Made by a program: the position numbers and the translations under genes
The notes under the pieces: model-generated
The model's database searches: none
Told to the model about the DNA's origin: nothing
Seen by the model: the letters and a program-made list of their open reading frames with translations, nothing else
Assembly (NCBI RefSeq): GCF_947258575.1
Contig: NZ_CAMYIV010000005.1
Span: forward strand, 124,001-188,000
Reading direction: 5' to 3'
DNA length: 64,000 bases
From: an uncultured Alcanivorax sp.
Lineage (GTDB): Bacteria; Pseudomonadota; Gammaproteobacteria; Pseudomonadales; Alcanivoracaceae
Shown here: positions 27,909 to 36,377 of the stretch, in pieces
How positions within the stretch are numbered: position 1 is the first letter of the stretch
Layout: the number at the start of each line of letters is the position of its first letter

Positions 27909-29234
27909 TTGAGTATCAACCGTCAGGAATTCGATCGTCGCCGCCAGGAGCTGATGGGTATCATGGGGCCCAACAGCATTGCCATCCTGCCGGCTGCCCC
28001 GGAACGCACCCGTAATCGGGATGTGGAATACCCCTACCGGCAGAACAGCGATTTCTGGTACCTCACCGGTTTTGGCGAACCAGAAGCGATCATGGTGCTG
28101 CTGCCTGGCCGGGAGCACGGCGAGTATGTGCTGTTCTGCCGCGAACGCGATCGGGCCATGGAAATCTGGAACGGCTACCGGGCTGGGCCGGATGGTGCCG
28201 TGGCAGACTTTGATGCGGACGACGCCTTCCCCATTGGTGATATCGACGAGATCCTGCCGGGCCTGATCGAAGGCCGTGAACGGGTCTATTACGACTTGGG
28301 CCACGATGCGGAATTCGACCGTCGCCTGATGGGCTGGGTTAACAGTATCCGTGAGCGGGTCCGTTCCGGTGCCCAGCCGCCCGGAGAGTTCGTTGCCCTG
28401 GCCCACCATCTGCACGACATGCGCCTGTTCAAGAGCGCCGCTGAAATCAAGTTGATGCGCCGCGCTGCCAGCATTTCCGCAGGTGCCCATGTGCGCGCCA
28501 TGCAGGCGGTCAAACCGGGCATGATGGAATACCAGCTGGAAGCGGAATACATCCACGAATTCATGCGCAACGGCTCACGCAGTCCCGCCTACCCGAGTAT
28601 TGTCGGTGGCGGTGCCAATGGCTGCATCCTCCACTACATCGAAAACAGCCAGAAGCTGAAAAGCGGCGACCTGGTGCTAGTGGATGCCGGTTGCGAGCTG
28701 GAGAACTATGCCTCGGACATCACTCGTACCTTCCCGGTGAGCGGTACCTTCAGCAAACCGCAGCAAGCCTTGTACGAACTGGTGCTGGCCAGCCAGCATG
28801 CGGCTATTGAGGCTACCCATCCGGACAATCACTGGAATGTCCCCCACGAAAAAGTGGTGCATATCCTCACCCAGGGTCTGCTGGATCTGGGACTGCTCAA
28901 AGGTGAATTCAACGAGGTGGTGGAAACCGAAGCTTACCGCCGCTTCTTCATGCATCGCACCGGTCACTGGCTGGGGCTGGATGTGCATGATGTGGGCGAC
29001 TACCGGGTGCAGGAACAGTGGCGGCAACTGGAGCCGGGCATGGCGCTGACCGTGGAGCCTGGGCTGTATGTGGCGCCGGACGACGACAGTGTGGACGAAC
29101 AGTGGCGCGGCATCGGTATCCGCATTGAGGATGATGTGGTGGTGACCAAAGACGGCTGTGATGTGCTTAGCCATGAAGTGCCGAAGGAAGTAGCGGATAT
29201 CGAAGCGGTGATGAAAAAAGCTGTTAACAGTTGA
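27909..29234 (+). CDS. pepP: Xaa-Pro aminopeptidase
   Basis: This M24B metallopeptidase removes N-terminal residues preceding proline. It has 441 residues, as in E. coli PepP. The N-terminal domain begins NRQEFDRRRQELMGIM. The dinuclear metal site includes VDAGCELENYASDITRTFPV (two Asp), HRTGHWLGLDVHDVG (His), LTVEPGLY (Glu) and GIGIRIEDDV (Glu). It starts with TTG at 27909 because AAGGAG lies just upstream. The last codons and stop lie inside the dispersed AACAGTTGATAG repeat, so its final residues VNS come from repeat sequence. ubiH follows, as in E. coli. Confidence 0.96.
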   Translation: MSINRQEFDRRRQELMGIMGPNSIAILPAAPERTRNRDVEYPYRQNSDFWYLTGFGEPEAIMVLLPGREHGEYVLFCRERDRAMEIWNGYRAGPDGAVADFDADDAFPIGDIDEILPGLIEGRERVYYDLGHDAEFDRRLMGWVNSIRERVRSGAQPPGEFVALAHHLHDMRLFKSAAEIKLMRRAASISAGAHVRAMQAVKPGMMEYQLEAEYIHEFMRNGSRSPAYPSIVGGGANGCILHYIENSQKLKSGDLVLVDAGCELENYASDITRTFPVSGTFSKPQQALYELVLASQHAAIEATHPDNHWNVPHEKVVHILTQGLLDLGLLKGEFNEVVETEAYRRFFMHRTGHWLGLDVHDVGDYRVQEQWRQLEPGMALTVEPGLYVAPDDDSVDEQWRGIGIRIEDDVVVTKDGCDVLSHEVPKEVADIEAVMKKAVNS

Positions 29235-29259
29235 TAGTGAATAGTTAACAGCGAAAACC
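29223..29259. repeat. Dispersed AACAGTTAATAG repeat, copy 2
   Basis: The sequence GTTAACAGTTGATAGTGAAT runs on into AGTTAACAGCGAAAACC and has GTTAAC at each side. It overlaps the last codons and stop of pepP. It matches copy 3 (30498-30536) almost completely and copy 1 (9234-9258) in part. Confidence 0.65.
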
Positions 29260-29311
29260 GGTGCTAATACGCTCCTGCAGATACCCCTTATATGGTTTCG
29301 GGAAAACCTGG

Positions 29312-30493
29312 ATGACGGAACAGAGGCAAGACCCCATTCTTATCGTCGGCGGTGGCATGGCCGGGGCGTTGCTGGCCTTGTTGTTGCGGCATCACGGTGC
29401 GTCGGCGGTGACGCTGGTGGAAAGCCATCCTCTGACCCTGCCCGATGAACCGCCGCTGACGCCCAGCTTCGATGCGCGCAGCACCGCGCTGTCCGCCGGC
29501 ACCCTGTCGGTACTGGATGAGTTGGGATTGGCCGAGGCCATTCGTGAACATTCCGCCGCTATCGATACCGTGCACGTATCTCGCCGCTCGCGACTCGGCA
29601 TCACCCGCCTGCGCGCCAGCGAAGAAGGGGTGCCGGCGCTGGGGGCGGTGGTGGAAAACCGCTGGCTGGGTTTTGTGTTGTTGCGGGCCCTGTATGCGGA
29701 TGCCGCTATCCAGGTGCTGGCACCGGAACGGCTCAGCGCCATTCGCCGTCTCGAAGACGGTTATCAGGCCACCCTGGAATCCGGCCGCACCCTGACCACG
29801 CCGTTGCTGATCGCTGCGGATGGTGCCAAGTCGCGTACCCGCGAATGGCTGGGAGTGAGCGCCCGGGACAGCGATACCGGCCACGATGCCATGATCGCCA
29901 ACCTGTCACTGGCCAGCGACCACCAGGGTATTGCCTACGAGCGTTTTCTCAGCGATGGGCCGTTGGCGCTGTTGCCGCTGCCGGACCGCCGTTTTGGCCT
30001 GGTCTGGACCGGCCCCCGTGATCAGGTGGATGCCTGGATGGAAATGGAGTCCGGTGCTTTGCTGGAGCAGTTGCAGCAGCAATGCCCGGCAGAGGCGCCC
30101 CGGATTACCGGCATCGGCGAACGTCAGCGTTACCCGCTGATACTCACCCATGCCTGTGCCCAGGCGGTGCCCTTCGGTGTGGTGGTAGGCAATGCCGCCC
30201 ACACCCTGCACCCGGTGGCAGGCCAGGGTTTCAATCTGACCGTCCGCGATCTGGTTCAGCTGGCATGTACCGTGGGCGGCGCGTCGGCACCGGGAAAACT
30301 GTCCCTGTTGCAGCAATACGTGCAGCGCCGGGAGCAGGACCAGGCCCTGATCAGCCAGGCCTCGCGCTGGGTGCCGGAAATGTTCCGGGCCCAGCAACCG
30401 TTGTTTGCTCACAGCCGGCAGCTGGGGCTGGTGGCCATGGATATTCTGCCCGGCCTGCGGCAGGGGTTCGCGCGGCGGGCCATGGGGCTTTGA
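29312..30493 (+). CDS. ubiH: 2-octaprenyl-6-methoxyphenol hydroxylase family FAD monooxygenase
   Basis: This UbiH/COQ6-family flavoprotein hydroxylates the aromatic ring during ubiquinone synthesis. It has 393 residues. Motifs are PILIVGGGMAGALLALLL (FAD dinucleotide fold), FDARSTALSAGTLSVL (the UbiH-type substrate-binding region), LLIAADGAKSRTREWLG, and VVGNAAHTLHPVAGQGFNLTVRDLVQL. The start MTEQRQDPILIVGG at 29312 fits the family; an upstream in-frame start is unlikely. It follows pepP and precedes a second paralogue, the classical pepP-ubiH-visC order. Confidence 0.93.
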   Translation: MTEQRQDPILIVGGGMAGALLALLLRHHGASAVTLVESHPLTLPDEPPLTPSFDARSTALSAGTLSVLDELGLAEAIREHSAAIDTVHVSRRSRLGITRLRASEEGVPALGAVVENRWLGFVLLRALYADAAIQVLAPERLSAIRRLEDGYQATLESGRTLTTPLLIAADGAKSRTREWLGVSARDSDTGHDAMIANLSLASDHQGIAYERFLSDGPLALLPLPDRRFGLVWTGPRDQVDAWMEMESGALLEQLQQQCPAEAPRITGIGERQRYPLILTHACAQAVPFGVVVGNAAHTLHPVAGQGFNLTVRDLVQLACTVGGASAPGKLSLLQQYVQRREQDQALISQASRWVPEMFRAQQPLFAHSRQLGLVAMDILPGLRQGFARRAMGL

Positions 30494-30497
30494 AAGG

Positions 30498-30536
30498 CAG
30501 TTAACAGTTAATAGTGAATAGTTAACAGCGAAAACC
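30498..30536. repeat. Dispersed AACAGTTAATAG repeat, copy 3
   Basis: CAGTTAACAGTTAATAGTG followed by AATAGTTAACAGCGAAAACC begins five bases after the ubiH stop. It closely matches copy 2 at the pepP stop. Confidence 0.65.
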
Positions 30537-30547
30537 AGGCTACGGAG

Positions 30548-30742
30548 CTGCTGTAGGAACGGAGTGTAGCGGAGTAACGCACGTAGTTCCGTGCGGCCCG
30601 AGGCGTGAGCGAAGCGAATACGCCGCTTGAGGCGCGAAGAGCTTGCAGCTGCTTCGGCGTTTGATAAAGGCGGGCTGACAATGCAAACGCAGCAGCACGC
30701 GTTAAAGATCGTGGACATTCGCGCCTCAAGCGGCGCTCCTAC
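30548..30742. repeat. REP-like inverted repeat between the two Ubi hydroxylases
   Basis: The element opens with GCTGTAGGAACGG. It contains CGCCGCTTGAGGCGCGAA (30621-30638) and its inverted partner TCGCGCCTCAAGCGGCG (30719-30735), and ends GCTCCTACAT. It fills most of the 287-bp gap. Confidence 0.6.
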
Positions 30743-30780
30743 ATATCAACAGCGAGCATCGACCTTTGAAGAATGCGGCC

Positions 30781-32028
30781 ATGACAGAACAGCCTGATTC
30801 CCAACATATCGTCATCGTCGGCGGTGGTATGACCGGGGGCTTGCTGGCGGTGTTGCTGGCGGAGCAGGGGCTGGATGTGACCGTGCTGGACGGGGCGCCG
30901 GCGCCGGTGATGCCCTCCGGTCCGGCCCAGTTGCGGGTGTCCACGCTCACTGAGGCCAGTTACTGGTTGCTGCAAAACAGCGGCGTCTGGGAGCATCTGG
31001 ACATGAGCCGGGTGCAGCCCTACGACGCCATGCAGGTGTGGGATCAGGATGGCACCGGCGAAGTGCTGTTCCGTGCGGAAGAGGTGGGCGCGCAGTCCCT
31101 GGGCTGGCTATTGGAAAACGGTCACCTGGCGGCGGCGCTGTACCGGCGGGCGGCGGACTTTGCCAATCTGGACTGGCGCTGCAATGCAGCGGTGGACAGC
31201 GCCCGCCGTGAGCAGGGTGGCTGGCAGGTGCGCGCCGGGGACCAGAGCTGGCAGGCGGTTCTGCTGGTGGGGGCCGATGGCGCCCGCTCCCGGGTGCGGG
31301 ACTGGGCCGGTATCAGTGGCGGAGCCCGCGACAGTGGCCATCATGCCCTGGTGGCCACCATCTCTACTGCGCTGCCCCATGATGCCTGCGCTCGCCAGGT
31401 GTTCATGGAATCCGGGCCGTTGGCGCTGCTGCCGCTTTACAGTGACCCGCAGCAGGGTGAGCAGCGGCAGTGTTCCATTGTCTGGTCTGGCTGGCCGCAG
31501 CGAATTGCGGGGCTGCGTGATCAGGCGCCGGCGGAGTTTGCCGCCGAACTGCAAGCGGCCGTTGGCGATGCGCTCGGCGACGTCACCTTGCTCAGCGAGC
31601 GGGCGGTCTTTCCCATTCAGGAGCGCCACGCCAGCAGTTATGTGGCGGCGGGCCTGGCGCTGGTGGGCGATGCCGCCCACGTGATTCATCCGCTGGCGGG
31701 GCAGGGCGTCAACCTGGGCCTGCTGGACGCGGCGGTGCTGGCGGAAGAGGTGGAGCGAGCCGTTGGCAGCGGGCGTTCCTGTGCGGACAGTGCGGCCCTT
31801 GCCCGATATCAGCGTCGGCGCCGCGGTGAGAACCTGATCATGCAGAATGCCATGCGCGGGTTTCAGCACTTGTTTGGCCAGCGAGCCCTGCCGGTGCGCT
31901 GGCTGCGCAACACAGGCATGCGCTGGGTCAATCAGGGCGGGCCGCTCAAGCGACTCTTTGCCAGCCAGGCCATGGGCCGCGGTGCGGATTTGCCGGCGCG
32001 CGCACGGCCGCAATCTCAGGGTCTGTAA
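30781..32028 (+). CDS. UbiH/UbiF/VisC-family FAD monooxygenase
   Basis: The 415-residue flavoprotein is a paralogue of the preceding gene. It has IVIVGGGMTGGLLAVLLAEQGL (FAD fold), QLRVSTLTEASYWLL, LLVGADGARSRVRDWAG, and LVGDAAHVIHPLAGQGVNLGLLDAAVLAEE. Position after ubiH suggests the UbiI (VisC) role, hydroxylation at C5 of the ubiquinone ring, but UbiF cannot be excluded. ATG 30781 gives MTEQPDSQ, parallel to UbiH; a TTG at 30766 is an alternative. A large repeat separates it from ubiH. Confidence 0.9.
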   Translation: MTEQPDSQHIVIVGGGMTGGLLAVLLAEQGLDVTVLDGAPAPVMPSGPAQLRVSTLTEASYWLLQNSGVWEHLDMSRVQPYDAMQVWDQDGTGEVLFRAEEVGAQSLGWLLENGHLAAALYRRAADFANLDWRCNAAVDSARREQGGWQVRAGDQSWQAVLLVGADGARSRVRDWAGISGGARDSGHHALVATISTALPHDACARQVFMESGPLALLPLYSDPQQGEQRQCSIVWSGWPQRIAGLRDQAPAEFAAELQAAVGDALGDVTLLSERAVFPIQERHASSYVAAGLALVGDAAHVIHPLAGQGVNLGLLDAAVLAEEVERAVGSGRSCADSAALARYQRRRRGENLIMQNAMRGFQHLFGQRALPVRWLRNTGMRWVNQGGPLKRLFASQAMGRGADLPARARPQSQGL

Positions 32029-32081
32029 GGCACGCAAATCAGGCTAGAGCTTGGCATGAAATCCTGCCATACTTGCGCCTC

Positions 32082-32102
32082 AATTAAGAATCATTCTTGT
32101 TT
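32082..32102 (+). promoter_or_regulatory. Possible Fur box
   Basis: AATTAAGAATCATTCTTGTT, 30-50 bp before the iron-binding protein gene, contains the dyad AAGAAT-C-ATTCTT and the AATCATT core of the Fur consensus. By eye about 11 of 19 consensus positions match. The downstream iron-transport genes make it credible. Confidence 0.45.
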
Positions 32103-32130
32103 CCTTGTGCATTTGATGGAGTCCTCTACT

Positions 32131-33141
32131 ATGCGAGCCGTTGCGTTTCTGGCCGCCGCCGCTGTCATGCTTACCGGGCTGTGGGCCTGCTCCGAACCCG
32201 CCGCCGAAGAAGAACTGGTGGTCTATACCTCGCGGAATGACCATCTGATAAAGCCGGTATTCGATGCCTATACCGAAGCCACCGGCGTGAAAATCCGCTA
32301 TATCACCGACAACGCCGCCGCCCTGACCGCCCGTTTGCAGGCGGAAGGTGAGCGCTCTCCAGCGGATATGCTGATCACCGTGGACGCCGGCAACCTCTGG
32401 AATGCGGCGGACAAGGACCTGCTGCAACCGCTGGAGTCTCCGGTACTGTCTGCCAACGTGCCGACGGAACTGACCGACCCGGAAAACCGCTGGTTCGGCC
32501 TGACCGTGCGGGCCCGCACCCTGGTGTATTCCACAGACCGGGTGGACCCGGCGGCACTGTCCAGCTACGAAGCGCTGGCGGAACCGGAATGGAAGGGCCG
32601 TCTGTGCCTGCGCACCTCCAAGAAGGTCTACAACCAGTCCCTGGTGGCAACCATGATCAAGCGCCTTGGCGAAGAAAAAACCGAGGAAATTGTGCGTGGC
32701 TGGGTGGCGAATCTGGCCACCGACGTGTTTTCCAACGACACCGCCCTGATGGAAGCCATCGTCGCCGGGCAATGTGATGTGGGCATCGTGAATACCTACT
32801 ACTTTGGCCGCATGAAGCAGGACAATCCGCAGCTGCCCCTGTCCCTGTTCTGGGCCAACCAGCAAAGCAGCGGTGTCCACGTGAACATCTCCGGCGCCGG
32901 CATCACCCGCCATGCGCCGCACCCGCAAAAAGCCCGCGACCTGCTGGAATGGATGAGCCAACCGCAGGCCCAGAAACTGCTGGCCGACCGCAATATGGAA
33001 TACCCGGTGAATGCCGCCGTGGAGCCTGCCGAGGAAGTGGCCTCCTGGGGGAAATTCAAATCGGATGATCTGAACGTCAGTGTGGCCGGCGCCCTGCAGG
33101 TGGATGCCGTCAAACTGATGGATCGCGCCGGGTACCGCTAA
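32131..33141 (+). CDS. Ferric iron ABC transporter substrate-binding lipoprotein (FbpA/HitA-like)
   Basis: The 336-residue precursor has a signal peptide with a lipobox-like LWAC, so it is probably lipid-anchored rather than free in the periplasm. The mature part is a class II binding protein: LVVYTSRNDHLIKPVFDAYTEATG, ERSPADMLITVDAGNLWNA, and GIVNTYYFGRM, with the tandem Tyr that coordinate Fe3+ in FbpA. GGAG lies nine bases before ATG 32131. The permease gene follows three bases after the stop. A possible Fur box lies upstream. Confidence 0.93.
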   Translation: MRAVAFLAAAAVMLTGLWACSEPAAEEELVVYTSRNDHLIKPVFDAYTEATGVKIRYITDNAAALTARLQAEGERSPADMLITVDAGNLWNAADKDLLQPLESPVLSANVPTELTDPENRWFGLTVRARTLVYSTDRVDPAALSSYEALAEPEWKGRLCLRTSKKVYNQSLVATMIKRLGEEKTEEIVRGWVANLATDVFSNDTALMEAIVAGQCDVGIVNTYYFGRMKQDNPQLPLSLFWANQQSSGVHVNISGAGITRHAPHPQKARDLLEWMSQPQAQKLLADRNMEYPVNAAVEPAEEVASWGKFKSDDLNVSVAGALQVDAVKLMDRAGYR

Positions 33142-33144
33142 CCG

Positions 33145-34743
33145 GTGCGAACACGGGGAGCCCTTTCCGCCAGCGGTGCCAGCGTTCTGCTGCTGGCCTT
33201 GCTGGTGCTGGTGCCCATTGTGGTACTGCTGGCCGCCTGGCAGCAGGAACAGTGGGCCACCTGGCAGCACCTGCTCGACACGGTGCTGTGGCGGCTGGTG
33301 GGCAACACCCTGTTCCTGATGGTGGGGGTCACCGCCGGGGTGCTGCTGCTCGGGGTCTCCCTGGCCTGGTGTGTGGCCACCCTGGAATTCCCCGGGCGGC
33401 GCTGGCTGCAATGGGCGCTGTTGTTGCCCATGGCCATGCCCGCCTATGTGCTGGCCTTCGTGATGGTGGACCTGCTGGATTACGCCGGCCCCGTCCAGAC
33501 CTTCCTGCGCCAGTGGCTGCCGGCCCTGGATTTCAGCGCCCGTCATCCCCTGTGGGTGGTGATCACCCTGTCCCTGGTGCTCTATCCCTATGTCTACATG
33601 CTTGCCCGGCTGGCCTTCGAGGCCCAGGGGCGGGCGGTGCTGGAACAGGCCCGTATCCTCGGCGACACGGCCTCTTCCGCCTTCTTCCGGGTGGCCTTGC
33701 CGATGGCGCGCCCCGGCATCGCGGCGGGTCTGGCGCTGGCACTGATGGAAACCCTGGCCGACTTCGGCGCGGTGAGTATCTTCAACTTCGATACCTTTAC
33801 CACGGCGATCTACAAGAGCTGGTATGGCCTGTTCAACCTGCAGGCCGCCGCCCAGCTCGCCTCCCTGTTATTGCTGTTCGTGGTGGTGGCCCTGTGGCTG
33901 GAGCGGCGTGGCCGCAGCCGCGCCCGCTACAGTGAGATCGGCGGCCGCCAGACCTTGCGCAGCCGCCCGCGGCTGGCCTGGGGCGTCACCCTGTTTGCCT
34001 TTGCGGTACTGTTTCTGGCCTTCCTGCTGCCGGTCAGTCGCCTGCTGTACTGGGTTATCGACAATGGCTTGATGCAGGTGGATGCCCGTTTCCTCAACCT
34101 GATCTGGCGCACCTTCCTGCTCGGCACCATGGCTGCCGTGCTGGTGCTGACACTGGCCGGCTGGCTGGCCTGGGTGAAGCGGCATCAGCCGTCACCCTCG
34201 GTCTCCGTGGCCGTGCGATTGGCGACCCTGGGATACGCCTTGCCGGGTTCGGTGCTGGCAGTGGGCATCATGATCAGCTTCAGCGCGGTGGAGGGCTGGC
34301 TGGCGGATCTGGGGCTGGGCATCGTACTGGTCAGCACCCTGGCCGCGTTGCTGCTGGCCTACGTGGTGCGCTTTATGGCTGTGGGTTTCGGGCCGGTGGA
34401 AAATGCCCTGCAGCAGGTGCGCCCCAGCCTGGTGGAGGCGGCTCGTACCCTGGGGGCATCCTCGGCGGAAGTGGGGCGCCGGGTCTATGTGCCGATGATG
34501 CTGCCGGGTCTGCTCACGGCGCTGTTACTGGTGGGCATCGATGTAATGAAGGAAATGCCCGCTACCCTGCTGCTGCGCCCCTTCGGCTGGGACACCCTGG
34601 CAGTGCGCATTTACGAGCTGACCGCCGAGGGGGAGTGGCAACGAGCCGCTGCGCCGGCGTTGACCCTGGTACTGCTGGGGCTGATTCCAGTGATGGTACT
34701 GACCCGCCGACGTGCCGAACGACTGAACTCGCCCCGGAACTGA
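33145..34743 (+). CDS. Ferric iron ABC transporter permease (FbpB/HitB-like)
   Basis: The 532-residue inner membrane protein has about 12 hydrophobic segments and two ABC permease domains. The cytoplasmic EAA-type loops that contact an ATPase appear as EQARILGDTASSAFFRVALPMARPGI in the first half and EAARTLGASSAEVGRRVYVPMMLPGL in the second. It starts with GTG at 33145, right after the binding-protein stop. No ATP-binding subunit gene follows, so the ATPase must be encoded elsewhere, as with Pseudomonas HitAB. Confidence 0.93.
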   Translation: MRTRGALSASGASVLLLALLVLVPIVVLLAAWQQEQWATWQHLLDTVLWRLVGNTLFLMVGVTAGVLLLGVSLAWCVATLEFPGRRWLQWALLLPMAMPAYVLAFVMVDLLDYAGPVQTFLRQWLPALDFSARHPLWVVITLSLVLYPYVYMLARLAFEAQGRAVLEQARILGDTASSAFFRVALPMARPGIAAGLALALMETLADFGAVSIFNFDTFTTAIYKSWYGLFNLQAAAQLASLLLLFVVVALWLERRGRSRARYSEIGGRQTLRSRPRLAWGVTLFAFAVLFLAFLLPVSRLLYWVIDNGLMQVDARFLNLIWRTFLLGTMAAVLVLTLAGWLAWVKRHQPSPSVSVAVRLATLGYALPGSVLAVGIMISFSAVEGWLADLGLGIVLVSTLAALLLAYVVRFMAVGFGPVENALQQVRPSLVEAARTLGASSAEVGRRVYVPMMLPGLLTALLLVGIDVMKEMPATLLLRPFGWDTLAVRIYELTAEGEWQRAAAPALTLVLLGLIPVMVLTRRRAERLNSPRN

Positions 34744-34966
34744 TTCTCCTCCCCGTCCGCGCTCCCCCCTGCAAAAAGCCTAACTCCCCCGAAAAAGCTA
34801 CGAACATCCTTCTACCTGCTTCGATATCGAAGCGTTTATTTTTGTGTATATATGTAAATTTGGTGACGGTTTAGGCATTTGCCGTGATGTATTTGTGAAG
34901 GAAAGTTGGTACGTTTATGCCAACTTGTTGCGCACATAACTGTGTATGCAATTTGAAAATAAAAAC

Positions 34967-34993
34967 AGCCCCGTTACGGGCGCGTCTTTTTTG
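34967..34993 (+). terminator. Weak attenuator-like hairpin in the leader of cassette A
   Basis: CCCG-TTA-CGGG (34970-34980) is followed by GCGTCTTTTTTGG and then the GGAG ribosome site of the barrel gene at 35003. The short stem plus T-run resembles a weak terminator inside the leader. A second hairpin, AAGTTGG/CCAACTT (34903-34926), lies upstream. A TATATA-containing AT-rich stretch near 34850 may be the promoter. The 34744-35002 gap holds no other gene. Confidence 0.3.
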
Positions 34994-35002
34994 GAGAGCT
35001 TC

Positions 35003-36367
35003 ATGACAATACGGAAACTGCTGCCAGCCATGTTGGCGGGTGTTGGGGTTGTGTGCATGTCGCCGGCACTGGCCAGCATGGGCAATATCGGTACCACTTA
35101 CGGGGTGCTGCCTTCTGATCTGGCTTCTGCTCAGGCCCTGTCGTTGTTCAACAGCCAGGTCTCCGCCACCTATTACAACCCGGCCTACCTGGCCCATGAC
35201 GATCGCGGCGAGCTGACCACCGGCCTGTTGCATGCGGACCATGAGTTGCGTGGGAGCAGCCTGGGTGGTGCTGCGCCGTTACCTCGCAGCAGCGATACGC
35301 TGCAGGACTCACCCTCCCAACACACCCTGCTGGGCATGAAGACCGACCTGTCCTCACTGACCCGCTATAACCACCCCATGTACCTGGGGTTCATGCTGGG
35401 GGTGGAGAAGTACGGTGAGGAAATGATGGCGTTCAATTCCCAGACTTCCGTTGAAGGTCAGTACTTTGAATTCGGCCGCCAGCCTCTGTTTCTCAACCTG
35501 GGCGGTGGCACGAAGATCTGGCGTGGCCTGGATATGGGCTTGTCTGCCCGCATTACCCTGCACTCCGAGGCAGAACTGGTGGCCACCTCGACCCTGGGTG
35601 GGGAGACCAGCTACGAGACGCTCAACGTGTCTGCCAAGCCCTCCATTCGTCCGATCTTCGGCATGAACATGGATTGGGGCGAGAGCTTCTGTGGCGAGGG
35701 CGATAACTGCTGGTACAACGGTCTGGAAACCGCCTTCAGCTTTCGCGGTTACTCCAACACCAACACCACGGTGGACTCCACCATCACCATCCCCGGCACG
35801 GTGCTGGACCCGGGCATCAACCTGGCCATCAGCACCGTGGATTCCTACCAGCCGAACATTTATGCCGCGGGTCTGGCCTACGGTCGTGATCGTTGGCGGG
35901 TGGGCCTGACCGTGGAAATGCAGGAATGGTCACGGCTGGAAGAAGAGCTGGAACGCGACACCATCAAGGACCAGGCGGTGAATGCCGCACAGGATGACTA
36001 TCGCCTTGAGTTCAAGGACATCGTGGTGCCCCGTCTGGGCGGCGAATTCCATCTGGATGACACCTACATGGTCACCGGCGGGGTAGCGTTCAGCGAATCG
36101 CCGCTGGATTCCGACGGTTCCCTGGAAGTGAACTATCTGGATACCGACAAATGGATTGTGGGCCTGGGGCTGACGGCCCGCTACAAGTCGGTGCCGGTGC
36201 TTGCCTACCCGGTGCGCCTGGATCTGGCCTACCAGTATCAGAAACTGGAGGCGCGCACCTTTGATCTCTACGACCGTCGCTCTCCGTCGTTCCCGCAGCC
36301 CTACGAAAGCGTGGAAGCGGACGGGGATGTCCATGTCTTTTCCGGCTCTATCACCCTGAAATTCTAG
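35003..36367 (+). CDS. FadL/OmpP1-family outer membrane barrel, cassette A
   Basis: The 454-residue precursor has a signal peptide (cleavage near SPALA/SMGNIG) and ends in Phe (SITLKF), the outer membrane assembly signal. FadL-like landmarks are the N-terminal YNPAYLAHDDRGELTTGL (compare the NPA segment after the FadL hatch), a W-S-x-L-E-E-E-L strand, FKDIVVPRLGGEFHLDD, GGVAFSESPLDSD and DKWIVGLGL. Two Cys (CGEGDNC) probably form an external-loop disulfide. FadL proteins admit fatty acids and other hydrophobic compounds. GGAG precedes ATG 35003. The lipoprotein gene follows 10 bp later. TraF-like barrels were considered but fit less well. Confidence 0.85.
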   Translation: MTIRKLLPAMLAGVGVVCMSPALASMGNIGTTYGVLPSDLASAQALSLFNSQVSATYYNPAYLAHDDRGELTTGLLHADHELRGSSLGGAAPLPRSSDTLQDSPSQHTLLGMKTDLSSLTRYNHPMYLGFMLGVEKYGEEMMAFNSQTSVEGQYFEFGRQPLFLNLGGGTKIWRGLDMGLSARITLHSEAELVATSTLGGETSYETLNVSAKPSIRPIFGMNMDWGESFCGEGDNCWYNGLETAFSFRGYSNTNTTVDSTITIPGTVLDPGINLAISTVDSYQPNIYAAGLAYGRDRWRVGLTVEMQEWSRLEEELERDTIKDQAVNAAQDDYRLEFKDIVVPRLGGEFHLDDTYMVTGGVAFSESPLDSDGSLEVNYLDTDKWIVGLGLTARYKSVPVLAYPVRLDLAYQYQKLEARTFDLYDRRSPSFPQPYESVEADGDVHVFSGSITLKF

Positions 36368-36377
36368 GAGATCGGCG

